A DNA stretch of 64,000 nt from Strigops habroptila. Its lineage: Eukaryota; Chordata; Aves; Psittaciformes; Psittacidae. The stretch spans positions 434,001-498,000 of the forward strand of contig NC_044289.2 of assembly GCF_004027225.2 (NCBI RefSeq), given 5' to 3'. Shown in pieces: positions 46,734-58,867 of this stretch; position 1 is the stretch's first letter; every line of letters begins with the position of its first letter. Made by a program: the position numbers and the translations under genes. The notes below the pieces were generated by a model. That model saw nothing but the letters and a program-made list of their open reading frames with translations, was not told the DNA's origin and made no database searches.

Positions 46734-46802
46734 GGGGAGGGTGGGGGGGACACTGCTGCCCTTCTCAGCCCTGGTCTGGCTGAGGGGAGGGAGAGGGAGG
46801 GG
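46734..46802 (+). other. Two adjacent G-quadruplex-type G-run clusters
   Basis: GGGGAGGGTGGGGGGG (46734-46749) and GGGGAGGGAGAGGGAGGGG (46784-46802) each satisfy a four-run pattern with loops of 1-3 bases. They are on the sense strand of PPP1R16B intron 1. Folding is inferred. Confidence 0.6.
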
Positions 46803-49800
46803 ATGGACCTCGGTTCTTTGTGTATGGCCAGCCTCATGGCACATCCCAGCTTTGGGCACCCCCCCTGCATCCCCTACCTTGTTCTCCCTTGGGGAACAGT
46901 TGAACTCCTGTGCCTGCCTTTCCCTGCTGCTCCTTCCTGTCACTCCATCTGTCATCTCCTCTCGCTGGCTTTCTGGCTGTCTCTGGACAGTGTGATGGCT
47001 GCTGGGCTGCCGATGAGCTCTTCCCTTCACTGGGGATCAAGCAATGAAGAGCTGCTCTGCTGCTTCCTCCAGACTTCTGGGTGATCCTGGCCAACAGCAG
47101 AAACGGTGATACAGAACATGGGTCTTTGGCCGCTTTGTGTCACCAGTGACAATCCTGGGCGTGATGCCTGACAGAGAAGCCTGTGAATTCTTTGTGCTCA
47201 TTGCCAGAGGATGGGTTCAGCAAAAGGCTGCAGTGGGCTGTCAGCTAGCATGTCATGGGGCAGGAACAGCACAGCTTGGCCTTCGCCCTCATAGGAAGCA
47301 GAAGGGGTAGATCTGGCAGTTCCTCACCATGCCATGGGGCAGGAGTTGACTGTTGATGAAACAAATAAATTGGGCAGCCACATCTCCTGCAGGTGCTTAT
47401 GTGCTCCTGTCCCTGCTCTAGGCTCTCATGCTTGGCTTCCAATTCCAGTGAGAGAAAATTAGCTTGGGGTGTCGCTCTTCATGCCACTGACTTGACTCTA
47501 TGCTGCAAAGGCAGATGCTTGACCTAATTGGCTGGGCCCAATCCTGCAGGTGCCTTCCCACAAGCAATCCAGTGAATGGGAATGATCTCTGACTTCAGAA
47601 GTGCCTGCTCACATATCTGGGTCTTGAATTTTATCTTTGCTTCAAAGATGCACGACTTAGAAGAATTCTTTAGTTGCTGAACTATTTCATTTCAAGGTGT
47701 CCCAGTCAAGGGTTGCTCTTCCATGGTTTGTATTCATTCTTAAGTGGAATAAAACCAAAGTCAATTGATGACACTTAAGTGAAGGACTCTTGAAGTGTTT
47801 GTGTTCTGCTTCAGTGTCGTGCTGTGTTTTAAGTAGTGCCCTGGGGAGATGTGAGGGAGGATTTGCAGGTCTTTGCTCCAGCTTCATTGTCTGGTGGGGA
47901 GATGAGGAGGCTCTCCAGCATCCCTCAGCAGTGTGGCTGGTTTAACGGATCCAGCTCCAACCTCAGCAATGTTATGGCAACGTGTCTGCAAGTTGAAAGC
48001 TTTGTAGGAAGGTCGAGGGGGGCAGCTCCAAGTGTGTGCTGGAACACGAAGATGAGTGCACTTGGTTTTCTGCTTTGTGGGATGCAGGTGTGCCAGCCTC
48101 TAAATGTGACATGGAGAGAAGTATGCATAGAGGAGCTGAAGGACTGCTCCAGGCAGGGCTGGTGGTGAGGAGCTTGTAGCAACCACTGGCTTGGTAAACT
48201 CTCACTTCACAGCATTGCCATCTCTTCTTGCACTGCAAGTGAGTAACCAGTGCCCCGAAAGTCCTCGAGCTCAGTGAGGTGAATCCCATACTAAGGTGAG
48301 ACAGAAGATCGTGTTTGCCCGTGCTTGCGTGCCTTTTGTAGGGGCTGATCTTTGACATGGTTGAAGTGGGTCTTGCTCTGCCACAGCACCCAGAGGATGG
48401 CAGTGGCACAAGCACAATACAATAGAGAGCATCTAGTCTTCCTCTTGACCCTTGAAGTCATCGTCCATTGTCGCTGTGGGGCTGTGTGTGTCTGGCAGGA
48501 TGTGCTCGGCATGGCAGCTCGGATCTGCTGAGCTCGTGGAAACTCTGCTCTCTCAAACATGAGGAGCAACACTTTTCTTCCCTCCCCCCCCCTTGAATAA
48601 AACAGAAACCAAAATGCGATGCCTTGCAAACCACAGGCACCCACACAGCCAGCTGCTGTGTCGCTCTGCAGGTAAACAGATGCTGGGGCCTGAAACTGTG
48701 CTGTAGTTACACCCACCAGTTTGTGCCATGAGAAGTCAATGTGGCATTTGTTTGGTACAGGAAGAAACTAGGTCATTGGAAACAGGCAGCTGGAGTGATG
48801 GAGCCAGTCTCTCTGAGGCTCTGGAGTCCATGGATGGTGCAAGGGGATTTGAACCTCAGTCTGGAAGAAGTTGAGCGGTGTCTCCTGCAGGAGGACCTCT
48901 CGGAGTGACCTCTCTGCTTCTTTAGAGATTCATTTGCTAGTTGGGTTGAAGAGACACTGGTGGCTGGTACTTCCAGAAGTCTCTTGGTGTTTGTAGATCT
49001 CTCCATTTTATTCCCCTCTGTAGGCCACTTGAATCTCCCTTTTGTTCTGTTGTGAGAGCAGAGGAGCTGCTAGAGGACAAAGTGTGTGCAGGAAAGCTGA
49101 AACACAGGCAAGCAGAGCAAGCCACACTTTTCCTTTCCTTATAAATCAACGTCCTGTTGCTCTTTGCAAGGTGCAGTCCTAATACCACCAAGAAATCTTC
49201 CAGCTTTTTTTGAGCAAACACGGAAATGCTGAAATAAAGTTTCTTTGCTTTTAGGAAAACCCACCCCTGCAGAAGTAGGTCCTTGTTTCTACTTCAGGTG
49301 TGTTTTGGAAAATATTTGTTCATCTTTCAGCGAACAATGGCAGAAGTGGCCTGGAAAAGGAGCAGGGTGGGAGTGCCGCATATTTTATGCTGAGAGGCAT
49401 TTCCTGCCCTTACCTCCCCTCCTTCGAGGTATTGTAAACGGGGCTTCAGATCTGCAGCCTGTGTTACTGGAGTGGAGATTGCCAAAACAGATACCTTCCT
49501 AGGAATGCCTGCGAGGGGCAGAGCCTCTGCGCAGCCGAGTTCACGGGAGGTGCTGAAGAGCTTTCCAGCCAAGTGCCTGTCCTTGGAAAATGTGCCTGCC
49601 CCAAAAGAAAAGCGTTTTGGAAAGCTGCATTTCCACTGCTTGTGTGGGCAGGGTGTCTGGGGGCTGTGGTGAGTCCCTGCAGGCAGGCAGAGCTGTGCAG
49701 GGCTCTCGTGCAATGGAGCAGCCGTGGAATACTTTTCTTGCTTCCCGGCATTCCCAGTCATGAGTTGGTATTTTCCATCTCAAGCATTTGATTTCTAGGT

Positions 49801-50016
49801 TGGTGTTTCTCTTATGAAAAACTTTGCAAGGATTTGGGTTTGTCACTATGAGGAGCTAAAACATTTTTTGGGTTTTTTTGCAATCTTAAGTTCTTAAGGG
49901 GTGGAACACAGTTGTTGAGTTTTTTGTTTGAGTTTATCCTGAAACCCTCAAAATATGGTTTACAGGTCCTGCTGAAGCTGCTCTTGGCCTTCTGTTGGCC
50001 TTCTTGCTCTCTACAA

Positions 50017-50070
50017 CAACCTAATCTTAAAGGTCTTTTCCAACCTGGTTGGTTCTATCATTCTGTAATG
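50017..50070 (+). mobile_element. Very short CR1 3' end
   Basis: CTTAAAGGTCTTTTCCAACC and GGTTCTATCATTCTG, only the last 50 or so bases of an older CR1. Confidence 0.65.
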
Positions 50071-51138
50071 CACTGGATAAAGAGACTGCTCAGACCTGCC
50101 TGTGTGCTCTGGCTGCGTTTGTTTGTTTTCAGTTATACCAATTATCTCTTGGAGGAAATGGTGAGTCTTGCTGTCAGTCAGCTGAGATATTTATAGGTAA
50201 GGTTAAACCACTGTGAAAGGTCTGTAGCAGTGTTTGGAAGGAGTGGGTGTCTCAACCTTGTGAAGTTTACTGGGACGTGGTGGATGTGCTGCATGGCATG
50301 GACATTTCCCTGCAGCTCCTCAGGGTAAAGCCTCTCCGACTGGGCTACTTCACCCTCTGAAGCACTCAGGGATAAACAGTGGCTTTTCCTGGCTTGGCGG
50401 GATGGGGTAAGGTCTGTATCCTCACCATGTCTCTCATCTTGTTTTAATACCTCTCTTCTGCTGCTATTTTACCCGTAGATGCTTTGTATTCACTGCTTGT
50501 GAGGCTGTTTCTTCCTCCTCTTTGGAGCAGGATAGTTGAGAAAGCAATGGCTTCAGCTACCCCGTTGGTGCTTTCTCAGGTGCTTGTGAATATTTAAGCT
50601 CTCCATATTCTCTCTTCCCCATCAACTCTTGCCTCGCTTCCCTTCCTTCAGGCTGACTGAACCATAAGAGCTCTCATCTCCTATGTGGTTATTTGCAGCT
50701 CATCTCGCTCAGGCACACTCACCTGGCCACTCAGTGTGCTTTGTGCAGGTCAGTTGGGAAAGGATTCATGCAATTTGCTTGTGACATTGCTTTACTTCAA
50801 ATGCACCTTTCCTTGTTGGGCTGCTCCTTAAATCTGGGGCATGTTTCCTGCTCCTGTGCAGCAGAGGATGGGTCACCTGGTTGATGGCTTTGTGGGTAGC
50901 GCTGCTCAGAGGCCTCTGGTGTTGTGGTCACACAGAGATTCTGGGGCTGTGATTGACCTGCTCTTGTTGATGTGCTTATGGAGTCTGTACAGTGAAGCCA
51001 GAATGAGCTGGCATGTGGTAAAGAACAAACCTGAAGGAAGAGAGAAATGAACACAACCCCCCATGTTTTTAAGTATTTGAGGTGGTTTAAGTGTTGGTAA
51101 TGCCTCCCTGAGAGCCGTATGCTATCCGTCTGCCCTTG

Positions 51139-51553
51139 ACTAGGGCTGGGGTGAGAAGGGGCTGTTGGAGCGAGGCCAGAGGAGGCCATGGAGATGCCGC
51201 GAGGGCTGGAGCAGCTCTGCTGTGGAGCCAGGCTGAGAGAGCTGGGCTGGGGCAGCCTGGAGAAGAGAAGGCTCCTGAAGGGGAGACCTTAGAGCAGCTC
51301 CAGTGCCTAAAAGGGCTCCAGAAAACCTGGAGAGGGGCTTTGGACAAGGGCCTGTAGGGACAGGACAAGGGAGAATGGCTTTAACCTGCCAGAGGGGAGA
51401 TTGAGATGAGCTCTGAGGGAGAAGTTCTTCCCTGTGAGGGTGCTGAGGCGCTGGCACAGGGTGCCCAGAGAAGCTGTGGCTGCCCCATCCCTGGCAGTGT
51501 TCAAGGCCAGGTTGGACACAGGGGCTTGGAGCAACCTGCTCTAGTGGAAGGTG
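51139..51553 (+). mobile_element. CR1 LINE fragment lacking its 3' tail
   Basis: GAAGGGGCTGTTGGAGCGAG to CTGCTCTAGTGGAAGGTGTGG. It stops about 80 bases short of the ATTCTATGAT tail that CR1 copies normally keep. It lies about 340 bases upstream of the PPP1R16B coding exon. Confidence 0.9.
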
Positions 51554-51894
51554 TGGAAGAGCGCAGACGATGCTCCTGGTGGGTAGAGCTCCTCTGGGAT
51601 AACCTTCTAGGCTTTGGTGCACTGAGATCTCCATTTATCTCCAGCCTTTTGCTTCTGGGTTATTTGTGCTGGGATGGCTCTGTCTTGTGCCTATGTCTGC
51701 CCTGGGCTCTGCCACTGCAGCCTTGGTCCCCTCTGCTCTGTGTGTTGCTGCTCAATTAAAGCAATTAAAGTGCAAATACATGAGCTGCCTTTTGAGCTGG
51801 TAGGTGTTGTCTGTCAGTTTTCCAGCAGGCTGGTCTTGGTTGCTGTTCCGCAGGGATGATGAGAGTTGATCCCTCACGTTCCTCTTCGTTTCAG

Positions 51895-52049
51895 GTTTCC
51901 AGCACATTTCATCGGTCACTGCGATGGGCCTTTCCCTGCCTGACCCCAAGATGATGGTATAGCAGCGGGTGGCTGCGATCCAGACCTGCAGTGGGGCATT
52001 GTTTCCCACTGGGACATCCTTCGCCCCACTCCCCCTCTTAGCAGAAGCC
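51895..52049 (+). other. PPP1R16B: PPP1R16B exon 2, untranslated part (acceptor uncertain)
   Basis: Two plausible acceptors precede the start codon: cttcgtttcag|gtttcc at 51894/51895 and ccccctcttagcag|aagcc at 52044/52045. The first would give about 155 bases of 5'UTR, the second only 5. An in-frame TAG at 51959-51961 shows that the coding frame does not extend further upstream. Confidence 0.5.
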
Positions 52050-52296
52050 ATGGATGCCCATGTGGACCTCCTGACAGAGCTGCAGCTGCTGGATAAGGTG
52101 CCCACACTGGAGAGGCTCCGGGCAGCACAGAAGCGGAGGGCTCAGCAGCTGAAGAAGTGGGCGCAGTATGAGAAGGAGATGCAGCATAAGAAGCGGAAGC
52201 ATGAGAAGAAAAGAAATGCTGTTAACCGAAAGAAAGTGTCTTTTGAAGCCAGCGTTGCTCTGCTGGAGGCTTCCCTGAGGAATGACTTGGAGGAAG
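52050..52296 (+). CDS. PPP1R16B: PPP1R16B (TIMAP) first coding exon; gene continues beyond the window
   Basis: PPP1R16B is a membrane-associated regulatory subunit of protein phosphatase 1, prominent in endothelial cells, with ankyrin repeats and a C-terminal prenylation box. This exon encodes residues 1-82 plus one base of the next codon (donor GAAG|gtatga). Visible are HVDLLTELQLLDKVPTLERL, the helix AAQKRRAQQLKKWAQYEKEM, a lysine/arginine-rich stretch (about 47-55) that may act as a nuclear signal, and the PP1-docking motif KVSF at 62-65 followed by EASVALLEASLRND. This matches the human N-terminus closely. The ATG is in good context (agccATGG). The ankyrin exons are not in the window, so this is a partial gene. 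Confidence 0.96.
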
Positions 52297-54190
52297 GTAT
52301 GACACTTGGGTCTGGGAATTGCTTTGTCTGGCTGTGTGTGAGGTCCATGTAGTGCTGTGGTGTTCAGAGGCATCTGTGTTGACATCCATGGACTGCACTA
52401 CCCTTGATGTGCTGTTGGTCTCTAGAGTGTTGTTATCTCTGATACAACTGTGCGGTGCTCAAAACACTGTGGGACACCAGCATTACCTAGATTGACATCA
52501 GGAGTGGGCACACAAATGCCAGGATTGGGCAGGAGTTATGACTGAGGTCTGGGGAAGGGGAGGCAGCTTTCATCTTCTCTTTCACACTTTCTGCTTACAG
52601 AAGGTGTGAATCATTTCTTTGCCTTCTGGGTGTGCCTGTTTTAGTGGTTTTTATAGAAGTCTGTCACAGAGATTTACATGTCAGTGTAAATCTCTTCAGC
52701 TTCCCTGCTTGGGGGGATTGAGAGCTACAGGGATGTATGATTTTTTCCCTCCCATTCAAAATAGCACAGCTTTGCTTAATGCTTCCTATAGAAGAGAACT
52801 GCAAATTGTTCACAATTTGGTTTAATTGCACCACTTCAAAGTGGATCAAAGTGCTTTGCTTTTGCTTCAAAATCTGAAGTGAGGAAGGAAAGAAAGTCTA
52901 AAAGTTGATCTCCATTAACCTCAGCACAGTGTGGGGGAAACCTGTAAGCTTTGGGGAGCTGGAGCTTTCTTCTTTGCGGAGAAGTATAAACCTTTCTCAG
53001 AGGAAAGGAGCAGCCTTTGGGGTTGCAGCTCTGCCAGGCAGCTAAATTGGTGTGATCTTCCTGATCCTCTGCCATGGTGGAGACAAAGGAGATGCCAAGG
53101 AAATGTGACCAGTTGAGTTGCATCTCTGCTGGGGAATGTTGCTCTAGTTTCCAGCATCTTTTGCAAGAAGCAGTGTATAGTTACCTCATATGTGGATGGA
53201 AGGCAAAGACCTTGTCTTGTGAGGAATCTCCCCAAAGTCATGTCCCTGTTTCTGAGAAGGCCTTTTGTGCACCATAACCTGTCCTTGTGTGCATGTTCTG
53301 CAGCTGTTTGGGACTGGAGCACTGTGGTGGTGGACAGTGATGGCCTGGGCAGTGTGTTAGAAGCATTTGACAAGCCCTGCTGCACATCTGTGGTTTTGCT
53401 GCATTTGTAGCCTCTCTGAGCGAGCAGACCTGGGATAATGCCCTGGAAATTGCAGGGTTTTATTTGTTTCTTCCTTGCTATAAGGGTTTAACAGTTGTTT
53501 CCAGCTCTTTGCTCCAGTGAACCTGTTTCTCTGAGCTGTTGTAGTCTTCTAGGAGAGCCCCAACAGCAAAGCCTCCAAGAGCCCTACAGAAATCGTGTCT
53601 GTAGATGTTGCCTGACATGACAGATTTAGGACTTGTACCAACTCTGTGCTGGCAGATACTTGGCAGGGTATGGCTTTGGGTTTGGTACCCAGCTGCTTGC
53701 CTGTAAGTGACAGCTCACAGTGTTGGAGTGAATAATGAGCATTTCATCCTCCTCCTCATGTGGTGATGGTGCCTCTGCTCAGTGCTTGGGCTGGAGGGTG
53801 TGATGGGGCCACGGGTCTGCGAGAGGCCCAACCATGTACTTTTGCTTTCTGTGCTTTCTGGCTCTGAATCTGGGCAGTTTGGAAGGGAGAAAACTCCTTC
53901 ATTGTCTGTCTTACAAATACTTTCATATTTTGTGAGAGATGCACAAATGGCAGAGGCATCTGCAAATATGGCACTGCAGGAGGTTGGTTGTGCACACTGG
54001 TGACAGTGAGCAGGGCTGGTGTGTTAATGTACTGGTGTCAGAGGTCTTGTGGACAACAGTCTTGCACCATGTGTGGACACGGATACTTGGCTGTTGGGCA
54101 TGCAAGAGTTGAGCTTTCAGCTCACAACTTCACTCTTTTCTTCCTGTAAGGCAAAATCCATTGCTGCAGGTCTCTCTTGGTACTGTAATG

Positions 54191-54260
54191 ACAGAATCGC
54201 AGACTGGTTTGTGTTGGAAAGGACCCTAAAGCTCATCCAGATCTCCTCCCTCAACCTGCT
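54191..54260 (-). mobile_element. Short CR1 3' fragment
   Basis: ACAGAATCGCAGACTGG, TTTGTGTTGGAAAGGACCC and AAGCTCATCCAGATC; similarity ends within about 70 bases. Confidence 0.75.
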
Positions 54261-55341
54261 GCACACACTTGACCTCTTTCTATATGCGAGCCCATGTAGC
54301 CGGCTTTAACCATCGGTTGCTCTTTGAAGTGATACTGGTTACACCAAACCTGATAAAGGCATTTCCCTGTTGGTGGAAAATCAACCTCTCCACACAGCGG
54401 GGAGGGCAGGAGCAGGATCCCTGTTCCAGACATGCTTCCCCGCTGGAGCTGGGTTTTTGAGATGCCTCAGGTTTTTAAATTTGATTTGTTTTGTGGTAAT
54501 TTAATTTAAGTCCTACAAATAGTGTGTGGGCAGTTTCTGTCCCTGCTCCGTCCCCTCTGTGCTGTGGAACCAGTGTGAAGGGGAGGAGGGGACAGAGTCA
54601 AACCCAGATCCCAAACTGGCAATATTCCTTAGCCAGCAGGTGAGGCCAAAGCGGGGGAATTCGGGAATTCATGGGCTCTCGGAGGTCCCAGGTAATTATT
54701 TTGGTGTATGAATCATCTTTTGTTTCATGTGGGAAGTGGAGGGGGAGGCGAAGTATAAGTGATGAAGAAGTTGAGTTGGCGTGAGGCAGGTTGGAGAGCC
54801 GGGGGTGCAGCTGGCACGTGTCTCCTCTGCGGCTGTGCATTTCCATCCTGTGTGACTTCTGTACGTGTGTATTTACTTTGAACATTCTCGCTCCTGCTGT
54901 GGCAGAAGGGATGTGCAATGAAAGTGGGGAAGAGACAGTGAAGTTGGTTAGTGGTTTGGCTCTTTGTCCAGAAGGTGCCTTCTGCTGCGGTGTAACCTCC
55001 TCATGGAGGCAGTGGATTGAGCCCTGTAAGATGGAGTTGGTGGTGCACAACCCTGCCCTGCCCTCCAGGGAGCAGCCCCGTGTCCCTCAGGACCTGGACA
55101 TCCCAACTTCACTGTCCTTTGCCTGTGCCCTGCCAAGATGCAATTGAAAGAGCAGCTCTTGTTTTGCTCAGGTCTTGCACACCCATAGGTACCTGCAGCA
55201 CTGTCCCCAGCCCCCGTTTCCTTCTGCCATCTATGGCACAGGCACTGGGCTGGGCCACCCCAGCTTCCCACCAAGCCCGCAGCAAATGTGACAGCCTTGG
55301 GGAGAGGACTTCTTTCCTGTATGAGAAATGCAGGTTTCTTT

Positions 55342-55464
55342 GAATCACAGACTGGTTTGTGTTGGAAGGGACCTTAAAGCTCATCCAGTTCCAAGCCCCT
55401 GCCATGAGCAGGGACACCTTCCACTAGAGCAGGTTGCTCCAAGCCCCTGTGTCCAACCTGGCCC
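55342..55464 (-). mobile_element. CR1 LINE 3' fragment
   Basis: GAATCACAGACTGGTTTGTG to CCTGTGTCCAACCTGGCCC, a short GC-rich-family copy. It is followed 88 bases later by a CR1 of another subfamily in the same orientation. Confidence 0.9.
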
Positions 55465-55551
55465 TTGTCTGCGGGTGACTGGGGGTGTTGCAGAATTGCT
55501 GTTTCTCAGCATGGTGGCAAAGCAGGACTGAAGGCAAGAGCTCCTGGAGAG

Positions 55552-55981
55552 CATCACAGAATCATTAGAGTTGGAAGTGACCTCTGGAGATCGTCCAGTC
55601 CAACCCCCTGCCAAGGCAGGGCCACCCAGAGCAGGTCACACAGGAATGTGTCCAGGTGGGTTTGGAATGTCTCCAGAGAGAGAGACTCTACAGCCTCCCT
55701 GGGCAGCCTGTGCCAGGGTTCTGACACCCTCAGCAGAAAGTTCTTCCTCATGTTGAGGTGAAACTTGTTGTATTTTAGTTTATGGTCCTTGCTCCTCGTC
55801 CTGTCACTGGGCACCACTGGAAAGAGTCTGACACCATCCTCCTGGCACCTGCCTATGAGATACTGATCTGCATTGTTGAGATCCCTTCTCAGTCTGCTCT
55901 TCTCCAGAATAAACAGGCCCAGCTCCCGCAATCTCTCCTTGTAAGAGAGATGCTCCAGACCCCTGATCATCAGCCCCATGA
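55552..55981 (-). mobile_element. CR1-type LINE 3' fragment, divergent subfamily with open sense frame
   Basis: CATCACAGAATCATTAGAG, then CTCTGGAGATCGTCCAGTCC. The minus-strand frame is open and reads VVPSDRTRSKDHKLKYNKF, FHLNMRKNFLLRVSEPWHRL and PREAVESLSLETFQTHLD, the CR1-like ORF2 C-terminus. It is a distinct subfamily from the other copies. The frame continues past the element's 5' limit only by chance. Confidence 0.85.
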
Positions 55982-56850
55982 TGGGCAGGAGCTGTGAAGG
56001 GGTGATGGCTTCTGCCTGCTCGTTCTTCACATCTTCTGCAACAGGTCTGTCAAAACATCCCAGGTTTAACAAACAAACTGCTCTAAAAATCTCCCTTGGA
56101 TCTCTGCCGACAGAACAGGGTAGGGAGCACACCACAAACATGCTGGCAGATGTGCGCGGACAGTCGTGCTGGGGAGAGGGAGATGCTGGGCAGTGACCCC
56201 CTGGGCTGCAGCGTGCTGGCCAGGACCTGCCATTGGGAAAGCTGAAATACCTCAGACAGTTCTTGGGTGAGCTCCAGGGTTAGAGCAGAGCACTCCCGGC
56301 TACCACACGGGACGCGCGGTGCCCTCCCGGGCGCAGGGGCTGTGCAGGGGCATCACCCACCATCACCCGTTTGAAGTGCAAATAGGTTCAAGCCCTCACC
56401 CAGCTCTAGGCACGATCTGAGCTGGTTGCAGGGGGACAGCACAAAGGGAAGGACACTCCATCCATGCAGAGCTCACAGGCAGCAGCAGTGTTGTATACAG
56501 CCTCTGGGCTGCTCTAGCGGCTGCGAAGAGTTGCTTTATAATGCAATAAAGCAATGCTTTGTGAACTCCTGTACTAATTGCAAAGAAATTGTGACGGGTG
56601 CTGAAGGCTGTGGCCCTTCAAGCTGTCCTGCAAGGTGGTGGACTGAAACCATGGAGAGGAGGCTGTTCCCTGGGCAACATGTCGGCCCCAAAAGCAGCCT
56701 TGGTGGCTGCAGGGCTGTTGTGTCCAGGTCTTTCTGCATCACTGAGCTCCTGTAAAAGCAGCTCCTGAGCAGGGGCAGAGGAGCTGGTGTTTCATACATT
56801 GACATCCCAGAGGTGGGTAAAGTGGCTGCCAGTACAGATATGTGGCTCTG

Positions 56851-57199
56851 GGGAGACCTTCTAACAGCCTTCCAATACCTAAAGGGGGCTGGCAGGAAAG
56901 CTGGAGAGAGGGGCTTTGGGCAAGGGCCTGTAGGGACAGGACAAGGGGAATGGCTTTAACCTGCCAGAAGGGAGATTGAGATGAGCTCTGAGGCAGAAGC
57001 TCTTCCCTGTGAGAGTGCTGAGGCGCTGGCACAGGGTGCCCAGAGAAGCTGTGGCTGCCCCATCCCTGGCAGTGTTCAAGGCCAGGTTGGACACAGGGGC
57101 TTGAAGCAACCTGCTCTAGCGGAAGGTGTCCCTGCCCGTGGCAGGAGTTGGAACTGGATGAGCTTTAAGGTCCCTTCCAACCCAAAGCGTTCTATGATT
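56851..57199 (+). mobile_element. CR1 LINE 3' fragment
   Basis: GGGAGACCTTCTAACAGCC to GCGTTCTATGATTT, about 350 bases, GC-rich family, GAAGCTCTTCCC variant. Confidence 0.91.
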
Positions 57200-58867
57200 T
57201 GCTGCCTGGCAGTCCTTTACACACCCAGCCCGTTTGCAGGGGAAGCTCCCACCTGAATGGCAGAAGCTGAAGGTATTTGTGTTAGCTGGCAGGTGAGCTG
57301 TGTTCTCTTCAGCAAACTAACAGTGAAATAAAGCCCGTGAAGGACTGGTTCACCTTCAGCAGGGCTGGAAGTGCCCTGGTTTCTCCTGCTTTTAGGTGAG
57401 AGTTGCCTCCTCTCAGCCATGGCTCTGGGAAGCATCACTGCAAAGTCCTTCAGTTCCCACCTTCTGGCACTTCATCCTGCAAAACTTTCAGAGCCAGAGC
57501 GTTACATAAAACAGCATCTCTGCAGCAGTTTAACCATGCACACACTGGTGGTTTGGGCTGGTAAGCAAAAAGTGAATGAAAACTCGGGTTTGATGACCTT
57601 GGACTTGGCATCCATCAGAATGGTCCATTAGCAGAGCAGCAGGCGCAAGCTTGGGGCTGGCTGTGTTCTGCACTAGTGTGGGGAGGATTTCCCTGGGGAG
57701 GGTTACAGCCATTGCACAGCTTATTCGTATCAATGCATCCCCTATGTTTCATTTCTTGCAGACCCTTAAATCTCCTGTAGATTTGTGGTAATGACGAGCG
57801 TGGTAAACCTTTTACAAGCCATCTCCAGGCAGCTCCTTCCGCGCTCCCTTTGCACCCTTCTGGAATAAACCCAACCTTGTCATTTGCAAAGGCACTTTAA
57901 AAAGAGGCCCTAATTAGTGTCTATAAATTGCTTTCTTTAACCTTTACAAGGTGATGTGATCTGTTCCCTTGTTACTAAAAACCTTTTATGAGGCGCTTTA
58001 ATTTTCCACCCACATTATTAGTCTCCTGAAGCTTTTTACATGGAGTTCCTGTGTCCAAATCTATGAGCAAGTGCATAGGGAGTTTTTCTGTCTGAGATTT
58101 TTCTCCTGGGTTTGGTGCCCTTTGAAGGGCTCTGGGGACAAAAAAACCCAACAAAAACCCCCCAAAATCTGTTTTTTTCTCTCTCTTGCAAGCAGCCGGA
58201 GTGCATCTGGGTATTTGGGGAATGCCTTGAATCAGAAACGAAAAGTTTCAGTTCAATAACAAAGGTGTTTCTGGAGTTTTAAACTCCATAGGTGTGGAAA
58301 TTAAGGCTGTGGTCCTTGGGAAGCTGGGTGTGGGAGCCCTTGGCAATGATGGATCTTGTTAATTTTGTTAATGGTGGTTGGTATGTTTTCCAAAAGCAGA
58401 TTCACATATTTGGCCACATTTAACTTAGCTTTTTCATGCAATCTGGATACGATGCCAACATGGGGTTGCTTGCATATGGCACTAACTAGCTGGCATCTGG
58501 GAGCATGAGCAATATTGAGAATGCAACTTTCTCTGTTGTCATAACAAGTAAATAATCGGGGGTTTTTTGGGTTTTTTTTTCCTTGCTTAGTGGGATTTCA
58601 ATCCCGTGGGATGATTATTCCCATTTCTGTAAGAGCTTGAAATGCCAGCTCTTCTGTTTGGAAATTAATGCTGAAAGTCCATCTCGGGTTTACCTGGGAT
58701 GAGGCCCTCCCCAAACCAAACTTTCTGTTTCAAACCCTTTCCTTAATCAAAAAAGTTTGATCAGAAATACTTAAAAAAAATGAATTGAATAATGAAATGA
58801 GATAAAACACATTCCTTAACTTCCATTGTTTTATAAAATGTGACAGCAGCTGTTGTAGAAGAACTTT

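Larger units (their letters stand above)
32080..51894 (+). other. PPP1R16B: PPP1R16B intron 1 (about 20 kb)
   Basis: CR1 fragments at 34.56, 36.01, 40.72, 43.61, 50.02 and 51.14 kb, in both orientations, make up about 2.4 kb. There is also a perfect 12-bp-arm hairpin at 36601-36629, a pair of G-quadruplex-type runs at 46734-46802 and a C9 run at about 48584. The blocks 32451-34563, 36260-40720, 41381-43605 and 44109-50016 hold no gene or repeat family that I recognise. Confidence 0.7.

Noticed and set aside
51969-52049. In-frame upstream extension of PPP1R16B starting at GTG
   Set aside because: It has no ATG, does not match the family N-terminus, and the ATG at 52050 aligns with the known start.
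52921-53385. 154-codon minus-strand frame in PPP1R16B intron 2
   Set aside because: No family resemblance, no splice or promoter context; likely chance.
55554-56141. 195-codon minus-strand frame with protein-like sequence
   Set aside because: The recognisable part is the C-terminal ORF2 remnant of a 5'-truncated CR1; the upstream part is flanking DNA. Not a host gene.
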